Shown one piece after another: positions 35,902-44,538 of a DNA stretch of 64,000 bases. The DNA comes from DASSBQ01 sp040981125. GTDB lineage: Bacteria; Nitrospirota; Nitrospiria; Nitrospirales; Nitrospiraceae. Position 1 is the first letter of the stretch. The number at the start of each line of letters is the position of its first letter. The stretch covers positions 121,882 through 185,881 of the forward strand of contig JANRMQ010000008.1 in NCBI GenBank assembly GCA_040981125.1, read 5' to 3'. A program made the position numbers and the translations under genes. Under the pieces are notes generated by a model. That model saw nothing but the letters and a program-made list of their open reading frames with translations. It searched no databases and was not told where the DNA came from.

Positions 35902-36798
35902 CTAGGCCTTCGGGATCTCCGCCTTGGCGGCCGGCTTTTGCTGAAACTCTCTGTAGCCATACCGGTCGGTCAGATATTGCTTCGCATCATCCGTGATGTA
36001 TTCGGTGAACTGGTAGCGGTCGTTTTCGACGTTCTTCGCGTCTTCCATAACCTTGTCGGTGGGAATGGCATATTCGATGTTACAGGACGTATACGCTTGG
36101 ATATATGTCGGACCGACTTCCCGTGCGATCAGCACGGCTTTCTTGATCACACTTTCCACGCGCCGGGGGTTATTGGGCACGACGGTGGCGATGTAGGCGC
36201 ATCCGGCCACCTTGGCCATAGACACCATATCCATCTTATCGAACTTCTTTCCCAATGGAGCCATCTTCAACACAGCGCCCCGGTTCGTCATACCGCTTTC
36301 CTGGCCGCCCGTGTTCCCGTACACCTCATTGTCCAGCATGATCGTGGTGAATTTCTCCCGCCGGAACCATGAATGGAGGGTCGCCGAAAAACCGATGTCA
36401 GCCATTCCGCCGTCGCCGACCATTACGACCACGTCTTTGGGCTTATCACCGAAGCGCAGCCTTAGCCCGCGCGAAAGCCCTGTAGCGACACCGTTCTGAT
36501 CGCCGTAATTGCCGTACACGAAAGGAATAGCCGCTTGAGAAATGGCCAGTCGTCCACAACCGGCGGTGCCGACCGTGATGGTATCCTCGGGATTGGGAAA
36601 GGAAATCATGGCGAGCCGGATAAAGAGCGTCATGGCGCATCCGGCACACATCGGATGCTCTTCAAGGATTTCCTTGAAGGAACCCATTTGAGATACTGAA
36701 ACTTTCTTCCCGAAGGGACCATGCTCCACCATATCTCGATATTCTTTCGGCATGAATTTTTCGAATCCGTTCGAAAATTTCACGTAATCAAGACTCAT
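35902..36798 (-). CDS. forB: 2-oxoacid:ferredoxin oxidoreductase, beta (thiamine diphosphate) subunit
   Basis: A 298-residue beta subunit. The thiamine-diphosphate and Mg site is GDGGMADIGFSATLHSW followed by MLDNEVYGNTGGQES (about residues 127-167). An N-terminal HPMCAGCAMTL supplies cysteines for a cluster. It is the first gene of the forBGDEA operon; a promoter-like pair lies at 36940-36969, giving a leader of about 135 bases. Confidence 0.94.
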   Translation of the reverse strand: MSLDYVKFSNGFEKFMPKEYRDMVEHGPFGKKVSVSQMGSFKEILEEHPMCAGCAMTLFIRLAMISFPNPEDTITVGTAGCGRLAISQAAIPFVYGNYGDQNGVATGLSRGLRLRFGDKPKDVVVMVGDGGMADIGFSATLHSWFRREKFTTIMLDNEVYGNTGGQESGMTNRGAVLKMAPLGKKFDKMDMVSMAKVAGCAYIATVVPNNPRRVESVIKKAVLIAREVGPTYIQAYTSCNIEYAIPTDKVMEDAKNVENDRYQFTEYITDDAKQYLTDRYGYREFQQKPAAKAEIPKA

Positions 36799-36939
36799 AG
36801 GGATCCCTCCTTCTATACTAGATCGGCTTCGGGGGTAACCTGAAAGCCGTCCAATGATTCTGAATGGTGCCCGCTGTTACGAGGAAATGATCTGCCGATC
36901 GCTCACAGACAACTCCGCGCTCAAAGCAGATAGTCGCCG

Positions 36940-36969
36940 AGTGTAACAAAGGCTGAAAAAAACTGTCAA
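36940..36969 (-). promoter_or_regulatory. Likely promoter of the for operon
   Basis: On the minus strand, a perfect TTGACA (36969-36964), an 18-bp spacer rich in T, and TACACT (36945-36940) form a good sigma-70 promoter upstream of forB. Confidence 0.6.
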
Positions 36970-37217
36970 TTGCAAACCCTGGCGGAATTTGCCGTCAATT
37001 CAAGACAATATGAGTGTATAGCGGCACGAGGAAGCAATGCAACTTTGCAGAAGACCCACGTAGGACGAAAGAAGGCCTAGTAGGGATATCGAGGGTAGGC
37101 CCTTGGCCCTAACATAACAACCCGGCAAAGAAGCATGCGCCGATGCTCATTCTCCGACCAGCGGGATACGCGGCGTTGGAAAACCGAATTGAGGATGGGT
37201 CGTGCCCATTTGCCATT

Positions 37218-37307
37218 AGAAGCACTGGAGTCTGTCATTTGGCCTTGATCAAGGGGTGGATGCCCGCCTTCGCGGGCATGACGCAAAAGGAAACCGGCCC
37301 ACTACCC
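37218..37307 (+). repeat. Dispersed repeat C, copy 2 (PAKAGIH-type)
   Basis: The core is a 7-bp perfect hairpin, TGCCCGC (37261-37267), loop CTTC, GCGGGCA (37272-37278), flanked by TTGATCAAGGGGTGGA and GGCCCACTACCC. The minus strand reads MPAKAGIHPLIKAK, a string known from widespread intergenic repeats. It is shared with 10621-10754. Confidence 0.7.
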
Positions 37308-37351
37308 GAGGATGAATAAGATTGCCGGTTGAAGTGTTTTAAGGCTACACT

Positions 37352-37606
37352 GTGCGAATGCCGTTGCGAGTCATTATTCCTGGAGAAGACGAAGGATCTC
37401 AACAGACCGGAGGAGTCCATAAGCGCCCTCCCATCCCTGACGGTTCGTTGAAATCGGAATGCCCCAAGTTCATGAGTCACGGCCCCTGCGGCGGCGTCCG
37501 AAAGGGAGGCTTTTGTGAAGTCTATCCGGAAATGGCCTGCCCATGGGTGACATTGTACCAACAACTGGAGAAGATCGATCAGTTGGAATGGATGAAACAA
37601 CTGTGA
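37352..37606 (+). CDS. Free-standing MTHFR C-terminal (MetV-like) domain
   Basis: An 84-residue protein (GTG start at 37352, or ATG at 37358) that consists almost only of the methylenetetrahydrofolate reductase C-terminal motif: CPKFMSHGPCGGVRKGGFCE followed by MACPWVTLYQQL, with four or five conserved cysteines (about residues 37-63). In other bacteria this domain is fused to MTHFR or forms the longer MetV, which partners MetF and binds a metal or Fe-S cluster. A MetF-like gene is 3.2 kb downstream on the other strand. The 3' end overlaps the queF start by 19 bp. Confidence 0.8.
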   Translation: MRMPLRVIIPGEDEGSQQTGGVHKRPPIPDGSLKSECPKFMSHGPCGGVRKGGFCEVYPEMACPWVTLYQQLEKIDQLEWMKQL

Positions 37607-38001
37607 GCAAGCCACGCAGCAACAAGCCCGGGTATTCCGAAGCCCACGCTAAGAGTGGGTTAACCGCGGCGCTGCCTGAAATCGAGACGTGGCCGAACCA
37701 ATATAAGGGATATGAAATCACGATTGAGATCCCTGAGTACACCGCTATTTGTCCGAAGACCAGTTTGCCTGATTTCGGCACCATCACACTCTCTTACATG
37801 CCGGATCGATCGTGTCTCGAACTCAAGTCCCTGAAAATGTACGTGCATGCGTATCGTAATATCGGGATTTTCTACGAGAACGCAGTGAACCGGATTCTTC
37901 GCGATGTCGTGAAAGCCTGCAGGCCAGTCTGGGCCAAAGTGATCGGTGATTTCAAAGCTCGCGGCGGCCTCTCCAGCAGAATCGAAGCCAAGTATCCATA
38001 G
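37588..38001 (+). CDS. queF: NADPH-dependent 7-cyano-7-deazaguanine reductase (QueF)
   Basis: A 137-residue, single-domain QueF of the T-fold family, which reduces preQ0 to preQ1 in queuosine synthesis. The catalytic Cys sits in TAICPKTSLPDFGTI (with the Asp shortly after) and the signature ELKSLKMYVHAYRNIGIFYE follows. The start at 37588 (MDETTVSKPRSNKPGYSE) is preferred; a longer frame runs back to 37543. It overlaps the preceding MetV-like gene, which suggests co-translation. Confidence 0.92.
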   Translation: MDETTVSKPRSNKPGYSEAHAKSGLTAALPEIETWPNQYKGYEITIEIPEYTAICPKTSLPDFGTITLSYMPDRSCLELKSLKMYVHAYRNIGIFYENAVNRILRDVVKACRPVWAKVIGDFKARGGLSSRIEAKYP

Positions 38002-38129
38002 CATTGCCTCTCCCGCCCCCACCCGGCCTGCCATGGCCGCAGGTCGGTTCTTGTCCTTTCTTTGACAGAATCGCCGATGGCTCCTACACTTCGTTTAGAT
38101 CGTCAGCAATCGGCGGCCCGTGGCGCCCC

Positions 38130-38501
38130 ATGAAAAAGATCGCCGTCATCGGCATACTTGTCGGATTGGGCTGGTGGTTTTGGGGACGGACCCTGGAGCC
38201 GGCGAAGGTGGTCCATGCTCAATTGGAAGCCATCGGCAAGCATGATTACCAGACGGCCTATACTCTTCTCTCGGCTAACGCAAAGAGCCGCATGACGCCC
38301 GAGCAATTCACGGAATTGATACAGAGCAACAAGATTGTGAACAATAACTACACGAGCGATTTCCTCGATCGGCACATAAAGGACAATGTCGCAACCTTTT
38401 CAGGCACCGTGCGAGCTTTGGGCAAGGAGAAAACGCCCGCTGTCTTTACCGTGGTGAAGGAGGGCGACCATTGGGCCATCGACGACTTCCGCTTTCATTG
38501 A
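38130..38501 (+). CDS. Small membrane-anchored or secreted protein, DUF4878/DUF4864-like
   Basis: A 123-residue protein. An N-terminal hydrophobic helix (KKIAVIGILVGLGWWFWG) is followed by a soluble alpha+beta domain of the NTF2-like type (VVHAQLEAIGKHDYQTAYTLLSANAKSRMTPEQFTELI, and AVFTVVKEGDHWAIDDFRFH). The last motif is typical of such domains. The start is ATG 38130; the longer upstream frame is Pro-rich and non-homologous. The function is unknown. Confidence 0.7.
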   Translation: MKKIAVIGILVGLGWWFWGRTLEPAKVVHAQLEAIGKHDYQTAYTLLSANAKSRMTPEQFTELIQSNKIVNNNYTSDFLDRHIKDNVATFSGTVRALGKEKTPAVFTVVKEGDHWAIDDFRFH

Positions 38502-38576
38502 TCCTTCTCGTCTGCCAGCTCCACCGACTCTTCTTCACACTTGCCGCCGCCTTCGCATCGCGATACTCTTCTCCGC

Positions 38577-39383
38577 ATGGCTACCTACGCGATCGGCGAC
38601 GTGCAAGGCTGTTTCACCGCGCTGGAGCGCCTCATCCGGCGCATCGCCTTTGACCCTGCAAGAGACCGGCTCTGGTTTGTGGGTGATCTTGTCAATCGCG
38701 GACCCGCATCACTCCAGGTCCTCCGATACGTTAAGAACTTGAACGACGCCGCAACCGTCGTGCTCGGGAATCATGACTTGTTTCTGATTGCCGCCGCATC
38801 AGGCATTGTGTCTTTACGTCCGAAAGATACAATCAGCGACGTGCTCGCTGCCCCGGATCGCGAGGATTTGATCGGCTGGTTGCGGCGGCAGCGGTTACTG
38901 TATCGCTCGGATTCCTTCGCATTGGTCCATGCGGGGTTGCTTCCGCAATGGACGATAGAAGAGGCCGGGCACCTTGCCGCGGAAGTGGAATCCCTGCTTC
39001 AGGGCCTCGACTTTCAGACGTTCTTGCGCACGCTTTATTCCAATCCCGGGTTGCAATGGTCTCCGTCCCTAACAGGCTCGGTCCGTCTTGCAGCCATTGC
39101 TACGGTTCTCACCAGGCTGCGCACCTGCTCTCCTGCCGGTGTGATGGAACCCGAATATTCCGGTCCGCCGAGCCGGGCCCCGAAAGGCTTCCTTCCGTGG
39201 TTCGATATCCCCGGCCGGCGACATGAGGACGTCACGGTTGTCTGCGGGCATTGGGCCGCGCTTGGTCTCTGCCTGAAGGCCAACGTCATCGCTGTCGATA
39301 GCGGCTGCGTGTGGGGCAATCGCCTGACGGCGGTCCGGCTCGACGATAGATCGGTCTTTCAGACCGACTGCCGCATTGAATGA
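38577..39383 (+). CDS. apaH: Symmetrical bis(5'-nucleosyl)-tetraphosphatase
   Basis: A 268-residue calcineurin-like phosphoesterase with the metal-binding motifs in order: ATYAIGDVQGCFTAL, RLWFVGDLVNRGP and VVLGNHDLFLIA, then VCGHWAALGLCLKANVIAVDSGCVWG. ApaH hydrolyses Ap4A to ADP. The start at 38577 (MATYAIGDVQG) matches the family N-terminus. The stop overlaps the next start by 4 bp (ATGA). Confidence 0.95.
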   Translation: MATYAIGDVQGCFTALERLIRRIAFDPARDRLWFVGDLVNRGPASLQVLRYVKNLNDAATVVLGNHDLFLIAAASGIVSLRPKDTISDVLAAPDREDLIGWLRRQRLLYRSDSFALVHAGLLPQWTIEEAGHLAAEVESLLQGLDFQTFLRTLYSNPGLQWSPSLTGSVRLAAIATVLTRLRTCSPAGVMEPEYSGPPSRAPKGFLPWFDIPGRRHEDVTVVCGHWAALGLCLKANVIAVDSGCVWGNRLTAVRLDDRSVFQTDCRIE

Positions 39384-39967
39384 CGCCCTCTATGCATTCG
39401 GATAGGCCTCGCTATTCCGACCGACCTTTTCCCCGCTATCGGTTTGTGCCGGGTGAAACTCCCCATCCCCGGCGCCACCCGGACGGGCATTCGTTCGGAC
39501 AGCCGGAGCCAAGCTCGACCGCGTTCGCAATCGAATTGTGGCGCGACTCGGAGACCTACGTATTCGGAATCGATCTGTTCAACTTCGGCTATTGGTGGGA
39601 GAGTCATGAAAGTTTCGAAGCGTTATGGCACGCGTTTGATCGCCAAACACCGGAGGCCCGCTTTTTCCAAGGGCTCATTCAATTGGCGGCGGCACATTTG
39701 AAGCGGCGAAGCGGCAACGAATCGGCGGCAATCCGATTGTCCGGCAGATCGCGAACTACCTTGGAGGGAACTCCGATTCGTTATATGGGTCTGGACGTTG
39801 CCGGCTTGGTGAAAGACATTAAGCGGTTTTGTGCCACCCCGACCGGACCGGCCGTGTATCTCAGCCTCGACTTCTCCAACGAGCAGCCCATCGCCACACC
39901 CGCTGACTATACCACCGGCCCTCAGACGAACGAACGAAGCCGGGCGAGCGACAAGCGGAAACCTTGA
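39380..39967 (+). CDS. DUF309 family protein
   Basis: A 195-residue protein with the DUF309 core FNFGYWWESHESFEALWHAF followed by FFQGLIQLAAAHLKRRSGN (about residues 63-112), a small helical metal-binding-like domain of unknown activity. The first 40 residues are Arg/Pro-rich and low complexity. It starts within the apaH stop (ATGA), so translation is coupled. Confidence 0.85.
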   Translation: MTPSMHSDRPRYSDRPFPRYRFVPGETPHPRRHPDGHSFGQPEPSSTAFAIELWRDSETYVFGIDLFNFGYWWESHESFEALWHAFDRQTPEARFFQGLIQLAAAHLKRRSGNESAAIRLSGRSRTTLEGTPIRYMGLDVAGLVKDIKRFCATPTGPAVYLSLDFSNEQPIATPADYTTGPQTNERSRASDKRKP

Positions 39968-40011
39968 GACGATGACTCCAATATGAAGCCGATTGTGAAA
40001 CCAACTGGGGG

Positions 40012-40800
40012 CTATTGATAACTTTCCGGCTCGGCGGGGAATTTCTGCTGTTCTACTTCTTCTTTATAGCGACGCAACGCCTGCAGGGCATCTGCCTTCA
40101 AATGCGCATAGGGACGGACAAACTTCGGCACGAATTCATCAAACAGTCCCAGGAGATCGTACAAGACGAGCACCTGCCCATCGCAAGACGGACCCGCGCC
40201 GATGCCGATGGTCGGAATGGTCAGCGACTCCGTAATCTTCCGAGCCAACGGAGCCGGAATAGCTTCCAGGACGATCGCGAAGGCGCCGGCTGCTTGCAGC
40301 GCTTCGGCATCCTGAAGCAGCATGTCCGCCCGGTCCTTTTCTTTGCCTTGAACCCTGTACCCGCCGTACCGGTGAACGGACTGGGGCGTCATGCCAAGAT
40401 GGCCCACCACCGGAATTCCGACATTGGTGATGGCCTGAATGCGATCCGCCATGTGCCCGCCGCCTTCCAATTTGACGGCAGCCGCACCGGCCTGAATTAA
40501 TCGACCGGCATTGCGCACGGCTTCCTCGATGCTGGCCTGATAGGACATGAACGGCATATCGCCGATCACGAAAGCCCGCTGCGCCGCGTTCGCCACCAGA
40601 CCCGTGTGATAGAGCATTTCATCCATCGTCACGGCGAGCGTATTCGACTTGCCTTGGACGACGACTCCCAAAGAATCGCCCACCAGAATGATATCGATCC
40701 CGGCCTGCTCCACGATTCTCGTAAACAACGCATCGTACGCAGTCACGACGATGAGCTTCTTGCCCTCTCGCTTGTATTTCTGAAAGTCCGGAACCGTCAT
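40012..40800 (-). CDS. panB: 3-methyl-2-oxobutanoate hydroxymethyltransferase
   Basis: A 262-residue PanB that transfers the hydroxymethyl group of 5,10-methylene-THF to ketoisovalerate, the first committed step to pantothenate and CoA. The Mg-binding and fold motifs VVTAYDALFTRIVEQAG, LVGDSLGVVVQGKSNTLAVT and VVGHLGMTPQSVHRYGGY are present. The start at 40800 (MTVPDFQKYKREGK) overlaps the metF stop by 4 bp (ATGA), so the two are coupled. The C1 donor links it to the folate genes upstream. Confidence 0.96.
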   Translation of the reverse strand: MTVPDFQKYKREGKKLIVVTAYDALFTRIVEQAGIDIILVGDSLGVVVQGKSNTLAVTMDEMLYHTGLVANAAQRAFVIGDMPFMSYQASIEEAVRNAGRLIQAGAAAVKLEGGGHMADRIQAITNVGIPVVGHLGMTPQSVHRYGGYRVQGKEKDRADMLLQDAEALQAAGAFAIVLEAIPAPLARKITESLTIPTIGIGAGPSCDGQVLVLYDLLGLFDEFVPKFVRPYAHLKADALQALRRYKEEVEQQKFPAEPESYQ

Positions 40801-41690
40801 CCCAATTCGGCTTTCGTCAGGATCTCGGGGATCCTGTCGGTCGCTTTGATCGCCATGATGTGAACGCCGTCGCAATGAGGGCGAACGGCTTTAATTGTGC
40901 GCACGGCGATGTCCACTCCCGCGTCAAGGGCATGTTTGTCGCCGGCTTGGCGCAATTCCTGGATCATTTCCTCCGGCACCGATACGCCGGGTATATTGGC
41001 GTTCATGAACTCCGCCATCTTGGCGCTGCGCAGCAAGAGAATCCCGGCCAGAACTTTCACTTTGAATTTCCGGACCGTCTGCATGAATTGTTGGAATTGG
41101 TCCGGGTGGTAGATCGCCTGGGTTTGGAAGAATTCCACGCCCGCGCGGACTTTCACCTCAAATTTGACCAGCATCGGCCCCAACGGGTCCGCCTCCGGAG
41201 TCACGGCTCCACCGATCGTATAATTCGTCGATCCATCAAGCTTGTGCCCCGCATAATCCTTGCCGTTATTCAGCCCCTTGACCAACTGCATGACTTGAAC
41301 GGAATCCAGGTCATACACCGGCTTCGCATCCTTATGGTCGCCGACGGTCGGATAATCCCCGGTAAGGCAGAGAATATTGCGGATTCCCAGAATATGCGCG
41401 CCCATCAAATCCGACTGCATCGCAATGCGGTTCCGATCCCGACAAGTCAGTTGCATGACGGGATCATGGCCCAGCTCGTACAGCACGCGGCAGACCGGAA
41501 GCGACCCGGCCCGGACGATGGCGGCCGTATTGTCGGTGACATTGATGCCGTGGACGCGCCCCAGCAAACTGCGCGCGCTGTCCACGATGTGCGTGACGTT
41601 TGTGCCCTTCGGCGGATTATATTCAATCGTGACGGCGAACTGTCCCTGATCCAACACGTCCTTGAGGCGACGCGGTTCCCGGCTCATCAA
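40797..41690 (-). CDS. metF: Methylenetetrahydrofolate reductase (MetF-like)
   Basis: A 297-residue TIM-barrel flavoprotein of the MTHFR family (VTIEYNPPKGTNVTHIVDSA, LTCRDRNRIAMQSDLMGAHI, RNILCLTGDYPTVGDHKDAKPVYDLDS, FFQTQAIYHPDQFQQFM). It reduces 5,10-methylene-THF to methyl-THF. The protein lacks the C-terminal Cys domain; that domain is encoded separately at 37352-37606. The gene order folD-metF-panB on this strand groups C1-folate users. Confidence 0.92.
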   Translation of the reverse strand: MMSREPRRLKDVLDQGQFAVTIEYNPPKGTNVTHIVDSARSLLGRVHGINVTDNTAAIVRAGSLPVCRVLYELGHDPVMQLTCRDRNRIAMQSDLMGAHILGIRNILCLTGDYPTVGDHKDAKPVYDLDSVQVMQLVKGLNNGKDYAGHKLDGSTNYTIGGAVTPEADPLGPMLVKFEVKVRAGVEFFQTQAIYHPDQFQQFMQTVRKFKVKVLAGILLLRSAKMAEFMNANIPGVSVPEEMIQELRQAGDKHALDAGVDIAVRTIKAVRPHCDGVHIMAIKATDRIPEILTKAELG

Positions 41691-41778
41691 TATCTCCCTG
41701 ATTCAAGATCGTTTCGAAAAGCGGCCGACACGTTCACACTCTGCGCTTCTTACCGGCGCGACGCCGTCCCGAGCGGCA

Positions 41779-42639
41779 TCACCTCGCCTCTGCAATTCTC
41801 TTAGCAGATTCAACCGTATTGTCCAGCAACATCGCGATCGTCATCGGCCCCACTCCGCCGGGCACAGGACTGATCCACCCGGCCTTGCGGCTGACCGCCT
41901 CGAAATCGACATCGCCGACCACTTTCCCGTCCGGAAGGCGGTTCGTGCCCACATCGATTACCACCGCTCCGTCGCGTACCATATCCGCGGTGACGAATTT
42001 CGGCTTGCCGATGGCGACCAGCAGCAATTCCGCTTCCCGGCAAACCGCCGGCAGGTCCTTTGTTTTGGAGTGACAAATGGTCACGGTCGCATTCCGTTGC
42101 AGCAGCATCAATGCGAGCGGCTTCCCCACAATGTTGCTTCGGCCCAGGACGACGGCGCGTTTTCCCTCAATCGGCACGCCCGTCGATTCGATCATTTTGA
42201 TCACGCCCTTGGGGGTGCAGGCCTCGAAGATGGGATGGCCTTCGACCAAGCGACCAAAGTTGTACGGATGAAATCCATCCGCGTCCTTATGAGGAGAGAC
42301 GGCATCGAGCACCGCTTTACTGTCGATATGTTTGGGTAATGGGAGTTGGACAAGAATGCCGTGAATCTTGGAATCCCCGTTGACCTTTTCGATGAGGGCC
42401 AATAGGTCGGCCTGCGTCGTGCTCGCCGGAAGCTTATGGTCGTCGATATACATGCCGGCGGCGTCGCACGCCTTCTGTTTATTTTTCACGTACAGATGCG
42501 AAGCCGGATCGTCGCCCACCAGGATCGTCGAAAGCCCCGGCTTGACGCCGGTCTTGGCCAGCAGTTCAGCCGATTCTTTGGCGAGGCGCTCTCGAACCTG
42601 TTGCGCTAATGCTTTGCCGTCGATAAGTCGTGCCGACAC
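41779..42639 (-). CDS. folD: Bifunctional methylene-THF dehydrogenase/cyclohydrolase
   Basis: A 286-residue FolD. The active-site Lys region is SHLYVKNKQKACDAAGM, and the two family signatures are VVLGRSNIVGKPLALMLL and PVPGGVGPMTIAMLLDNT, with PHKDADGFHPYNFGRLVEG between. It interconverts methylene-, methenyl- and formyl-THF and supplies MetF and PanB downstream. It precedes metF by 88 bp on the same strand. Confidence 0.97.
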   Translation of the reverse strand: MSARLIDGKALAQQVRERLAKESAELLAKTGVKPGLSTILVGDDPASHLYVKNKQKACDAAGMYIDDHKLPASTTQADLLALIEKVNGDSKIHGILVQLPLPKHIDSKAVLDAVSPHKDADGFHPYNFGRLVEGHPIFEACTPKGVIKMIESTGVPIEGKRAVVLGRSNIVGKPLALMLLQRNATVTICHSKTKDLPAVCREAELLLVAIGKPKFVTADMVRDGAVVIDVGTNRLPDGKVVGDVDFEAVSRKAGWISPVPGGVGPMTIAMLLDNTVESAKRIAEAR

Positions 42640-42764
42640 TGGCTCCTCCCGGGTGTCTCATTTTGTGGAGTTTGCAAGGAAACAGGCCACCATAACAGGG
42701 CATTTTTGAGCAAGTCAACGCCGTCTCCGAGGCCGATGTAGTCCGCTCCGGGAGGCGGCATTCC

Positions 42765-42794
42765 TTGACAGTCCGCAAGAGCGTTGGCTACGAT
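42765..42794 (+). promoter_or_regulatory. Promoter-like pair before the beta-propeller gene
   Basis: A consensus TTGACA (42765-42770), an 18-bp spacer and TACGAT (42789-42794) lie about 30 bp upstream of the start at 42824. Confidence 0.5.
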
Positions 42795-42823
42795 GCGTTA
42801 TTACCAACCCGCAGTCCTCACTT

Positions 42824-43849
42824 GTGAAGATATCCCATCTCATTCGTCCCTCGCTTATGCCCGCATGCGAGCCGGCCTGGTGCGTTGGCGTACTGCTGGT
42901 GATGACCGTCTTGACCGGATGGCTTCCCGCCGCCGCCACACAGATCAGCGGCCTGGAATCGCCGCAAAGCTTTCTCGCCGACCCGGCCACCAATAGTTAT
43001 TTCATCTCCAACGTCAACGGCGACCCGGACGTCCGCGACAACAACGGATTCATTACAAAGCTCAACGGCAATGCGGAAATCATCGGGTTCAAATTCATTT
43101 ACGGCGGCCAGGACGATACGACGCTCCATGCGCCAAAAGGCATGGCGCTGATCGACAATACCCTGTACGTAGCCGACGTCGATACGTTGCGGGCCTTCGA
43201 TAAGAATACCGGCCGGAGCATTGCGAACGTGACATTTCCCGCTCGGAAGTCGGCCGTTCCGATGTCTTTGGTCGATATCGCGGTGGGGACTCACGGGTTG
43301 CTCTACGTTTCCGATATGGCGGGCAATACCATTTATCAAGTAGACACCGTCCATGAGTATCGCATCTCCGTCTTTGTGCATGACGCCCGCCTTGCCGGGC
43401 CGACGGGCATCGCGGTCCATCCCAAAACAGGGCATGTCATTTCGGTGAGTTGGGAAAAGGGCAGCATCATGGATATTACGCCCGAGGGCGAAGTGACGGA
43501 ATTGGTCAGTAATTCTTTCTTTACGTCGCGCTTCCAAAACTTGAGCGGGGTCGATTTCGATCAATGGGGCAACATGTACGTATCGGACTTGACGGCCGGA
43601 AAAGTGTGGCGGATGCTGCCCAATAAGAAATTTCAAGTGATCGCCGAATATCTGCCCTCTCCCGCGGATCTCGGCGTCGATCGCGTCAACAATCTGATCC
43701 TCGTGCCATTCCTCCAGGCGAATGTGGCCGAAGTCAACGGTCTCGAGTTGCCCGTCGGTCTGCGCGGCGACAGCAAGAAGCGAACACTCGCGGATTATGG
43801 GTTCGTCGCCCCACCGAAGACGGATGCCGGCGGGACAGCCTCAAAATGA
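42824..43849 (+). CDS. Exported NHL/SMP-30-like beta-propeller protein
   Basis: A 341-residue protein with a signal peptide (hydrophobic about residues 20-38, LLVMTVLTGWLPAAA). Repeated propeller-blade strings follow: GMALIDNTLYVADVDTLRAF, DIAVGTHGLLYVSDMAGNTIYQV, GVDFDQWGNMYVSDLTAGKVW. The motif pattern is that of NHL or SMP-30-type six-bladed propellers in the periplasm. No catalytic residues stand out. The stop overlaps the next gene start by 4 bp (ATGA), so the Cys-rich protein downstream is translated with it. Confidence 0.82.
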   Translation: MKISHLIRPSLMPACEPAWCVGVLLVMTVLTGWLPAAATQISGLESPQSFLADPATNSYFISNVNGDPDVRDNNGFITKLNGNAEIIGFKFIYGGQDDTTLHAPKGMALIDNTLYVADVDTLRAFDKNTGRSIANVTFPARKSAVPMSLVDIAVGTHGLLYVSDMAGNTIYQVDTVHEYRISVFVHDARLAGPTGIAVHPKTGHVISVSWEKGSIMDITPEGEVTELVSNSFFTSRFQNLSGVDFDQWGNMYVSDLTAGKVWRMLPNKKFQVIAEYLPSPADLGVDRVNNLILVPFLQANVAEVNGLELPVGLRGDSKKRTLADYGFVAPPKTDAGGTASK

Positions 43850-44538
43850 GTAAGTGCGTCTATTGCCGCCAACGGAAGGGGCGCCGTTCCTGCCCGGCAT
43901 TGACCGGGTTGATCTGCAGTCAATGTTGCGGAGAACACCGGCTCAGCCGGATCTCCTGCCCTCCCGACTGTTCCTACCTCGACACCGGCAGCGAATATCA
44001 GCAACGGAGGCTCGGCGAACAATTCACTCCCGTCCGCCGCGATCTGTACCGTCAACTGAGCGAATTGGGAGGGGAGAAAGCCGCGGCCCTCTGCAATTTG
44101 ATCGAGGTCGTCACCTTCACGCATTTTCACGACCGCCGGGACGGCCAGGACGCCGAGGTGATCGCAGCCGTTCAAGCGCTCAGAAGAACGCTGAGTCCTC
44201 TCCATGTTCCGTCGGCTCCCATGCCGGTCTTCGCCGAACGCTTGAAGCAGGAGTACGACACATTCGTCAAGCAACAGCCGCAGCAGATCGTGGATAGCCG
44301 GACGGCCCCGGATATTCTCGACCGCCTGCTGGCGGTCATATCGGAATTTTCCGGACGCGAATTTCAATCGCGGCGATTCTTGCACGGTCTGATCGGATAC
44401 GTCCGAACGTTTCACCCCGACGTGGCCGACCATTTGACCAAACAGGCGGAAGGTGGGCGAATCGTGCTGCCTAGCCAATTCGCGCCTCCCCCGCCGGAGA
44501 CGCACGTCCATTCCCCCGAGTGCCGCCATCATCATTAA
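43846..44538 (+). CDS. Cys-rich N-terminal, His-rich C-terminal cytoplasmic protein
   Basis: A 230-residue protein with a Cys/His knuckle cluster at the N-terminus (CVYCRQRKGRRSCPALTG, ICSQCCGEHRL, SCPPDCSYLD, about residues 4-45), a helical middle, and a C-terminus ending ETHVHSPECRHHH. The cysteines suggest a zinc-binding module; the His tail is an additional metal-binding candidate. Coupled by overlap to the propeller gene, it may work with it in a metal- or envelope-related process. I recognise no named family. Confidence 0.7.
   Translation: MSKCVYCRQRKGRRSCPALTGLICSQCCGEHRLSRISCPPDCSYLDTGSEYQQRRLGEQFTPVRRDLYRQLSELGGEKAAALCNLIEVVTFTHFHDRRDGQDAEVIAAVQALRRTLSPLHVPSAPMPVFAERLKQEYDTFVKQQPQQIVDSRTAPDILDRLLAVISEFSGREFQSRRFLHGLIGYVRTFHPDVADHLTKQAEGGRIVLPSQFAPPPPETHVHSPECRHHH

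Larger units (their letters stand above)
36799..37351 (+). other. Intergenic region between forB and the MTHFR C-terminal gene
   Basis: About 550 bp with no gene recognised. It holds the forB promoter at 36940-36969 and repeat C copy 2 at 37218-37307. The rest, 36970-37217, shows no clear structure or coding signal. Confidence 0.6.
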
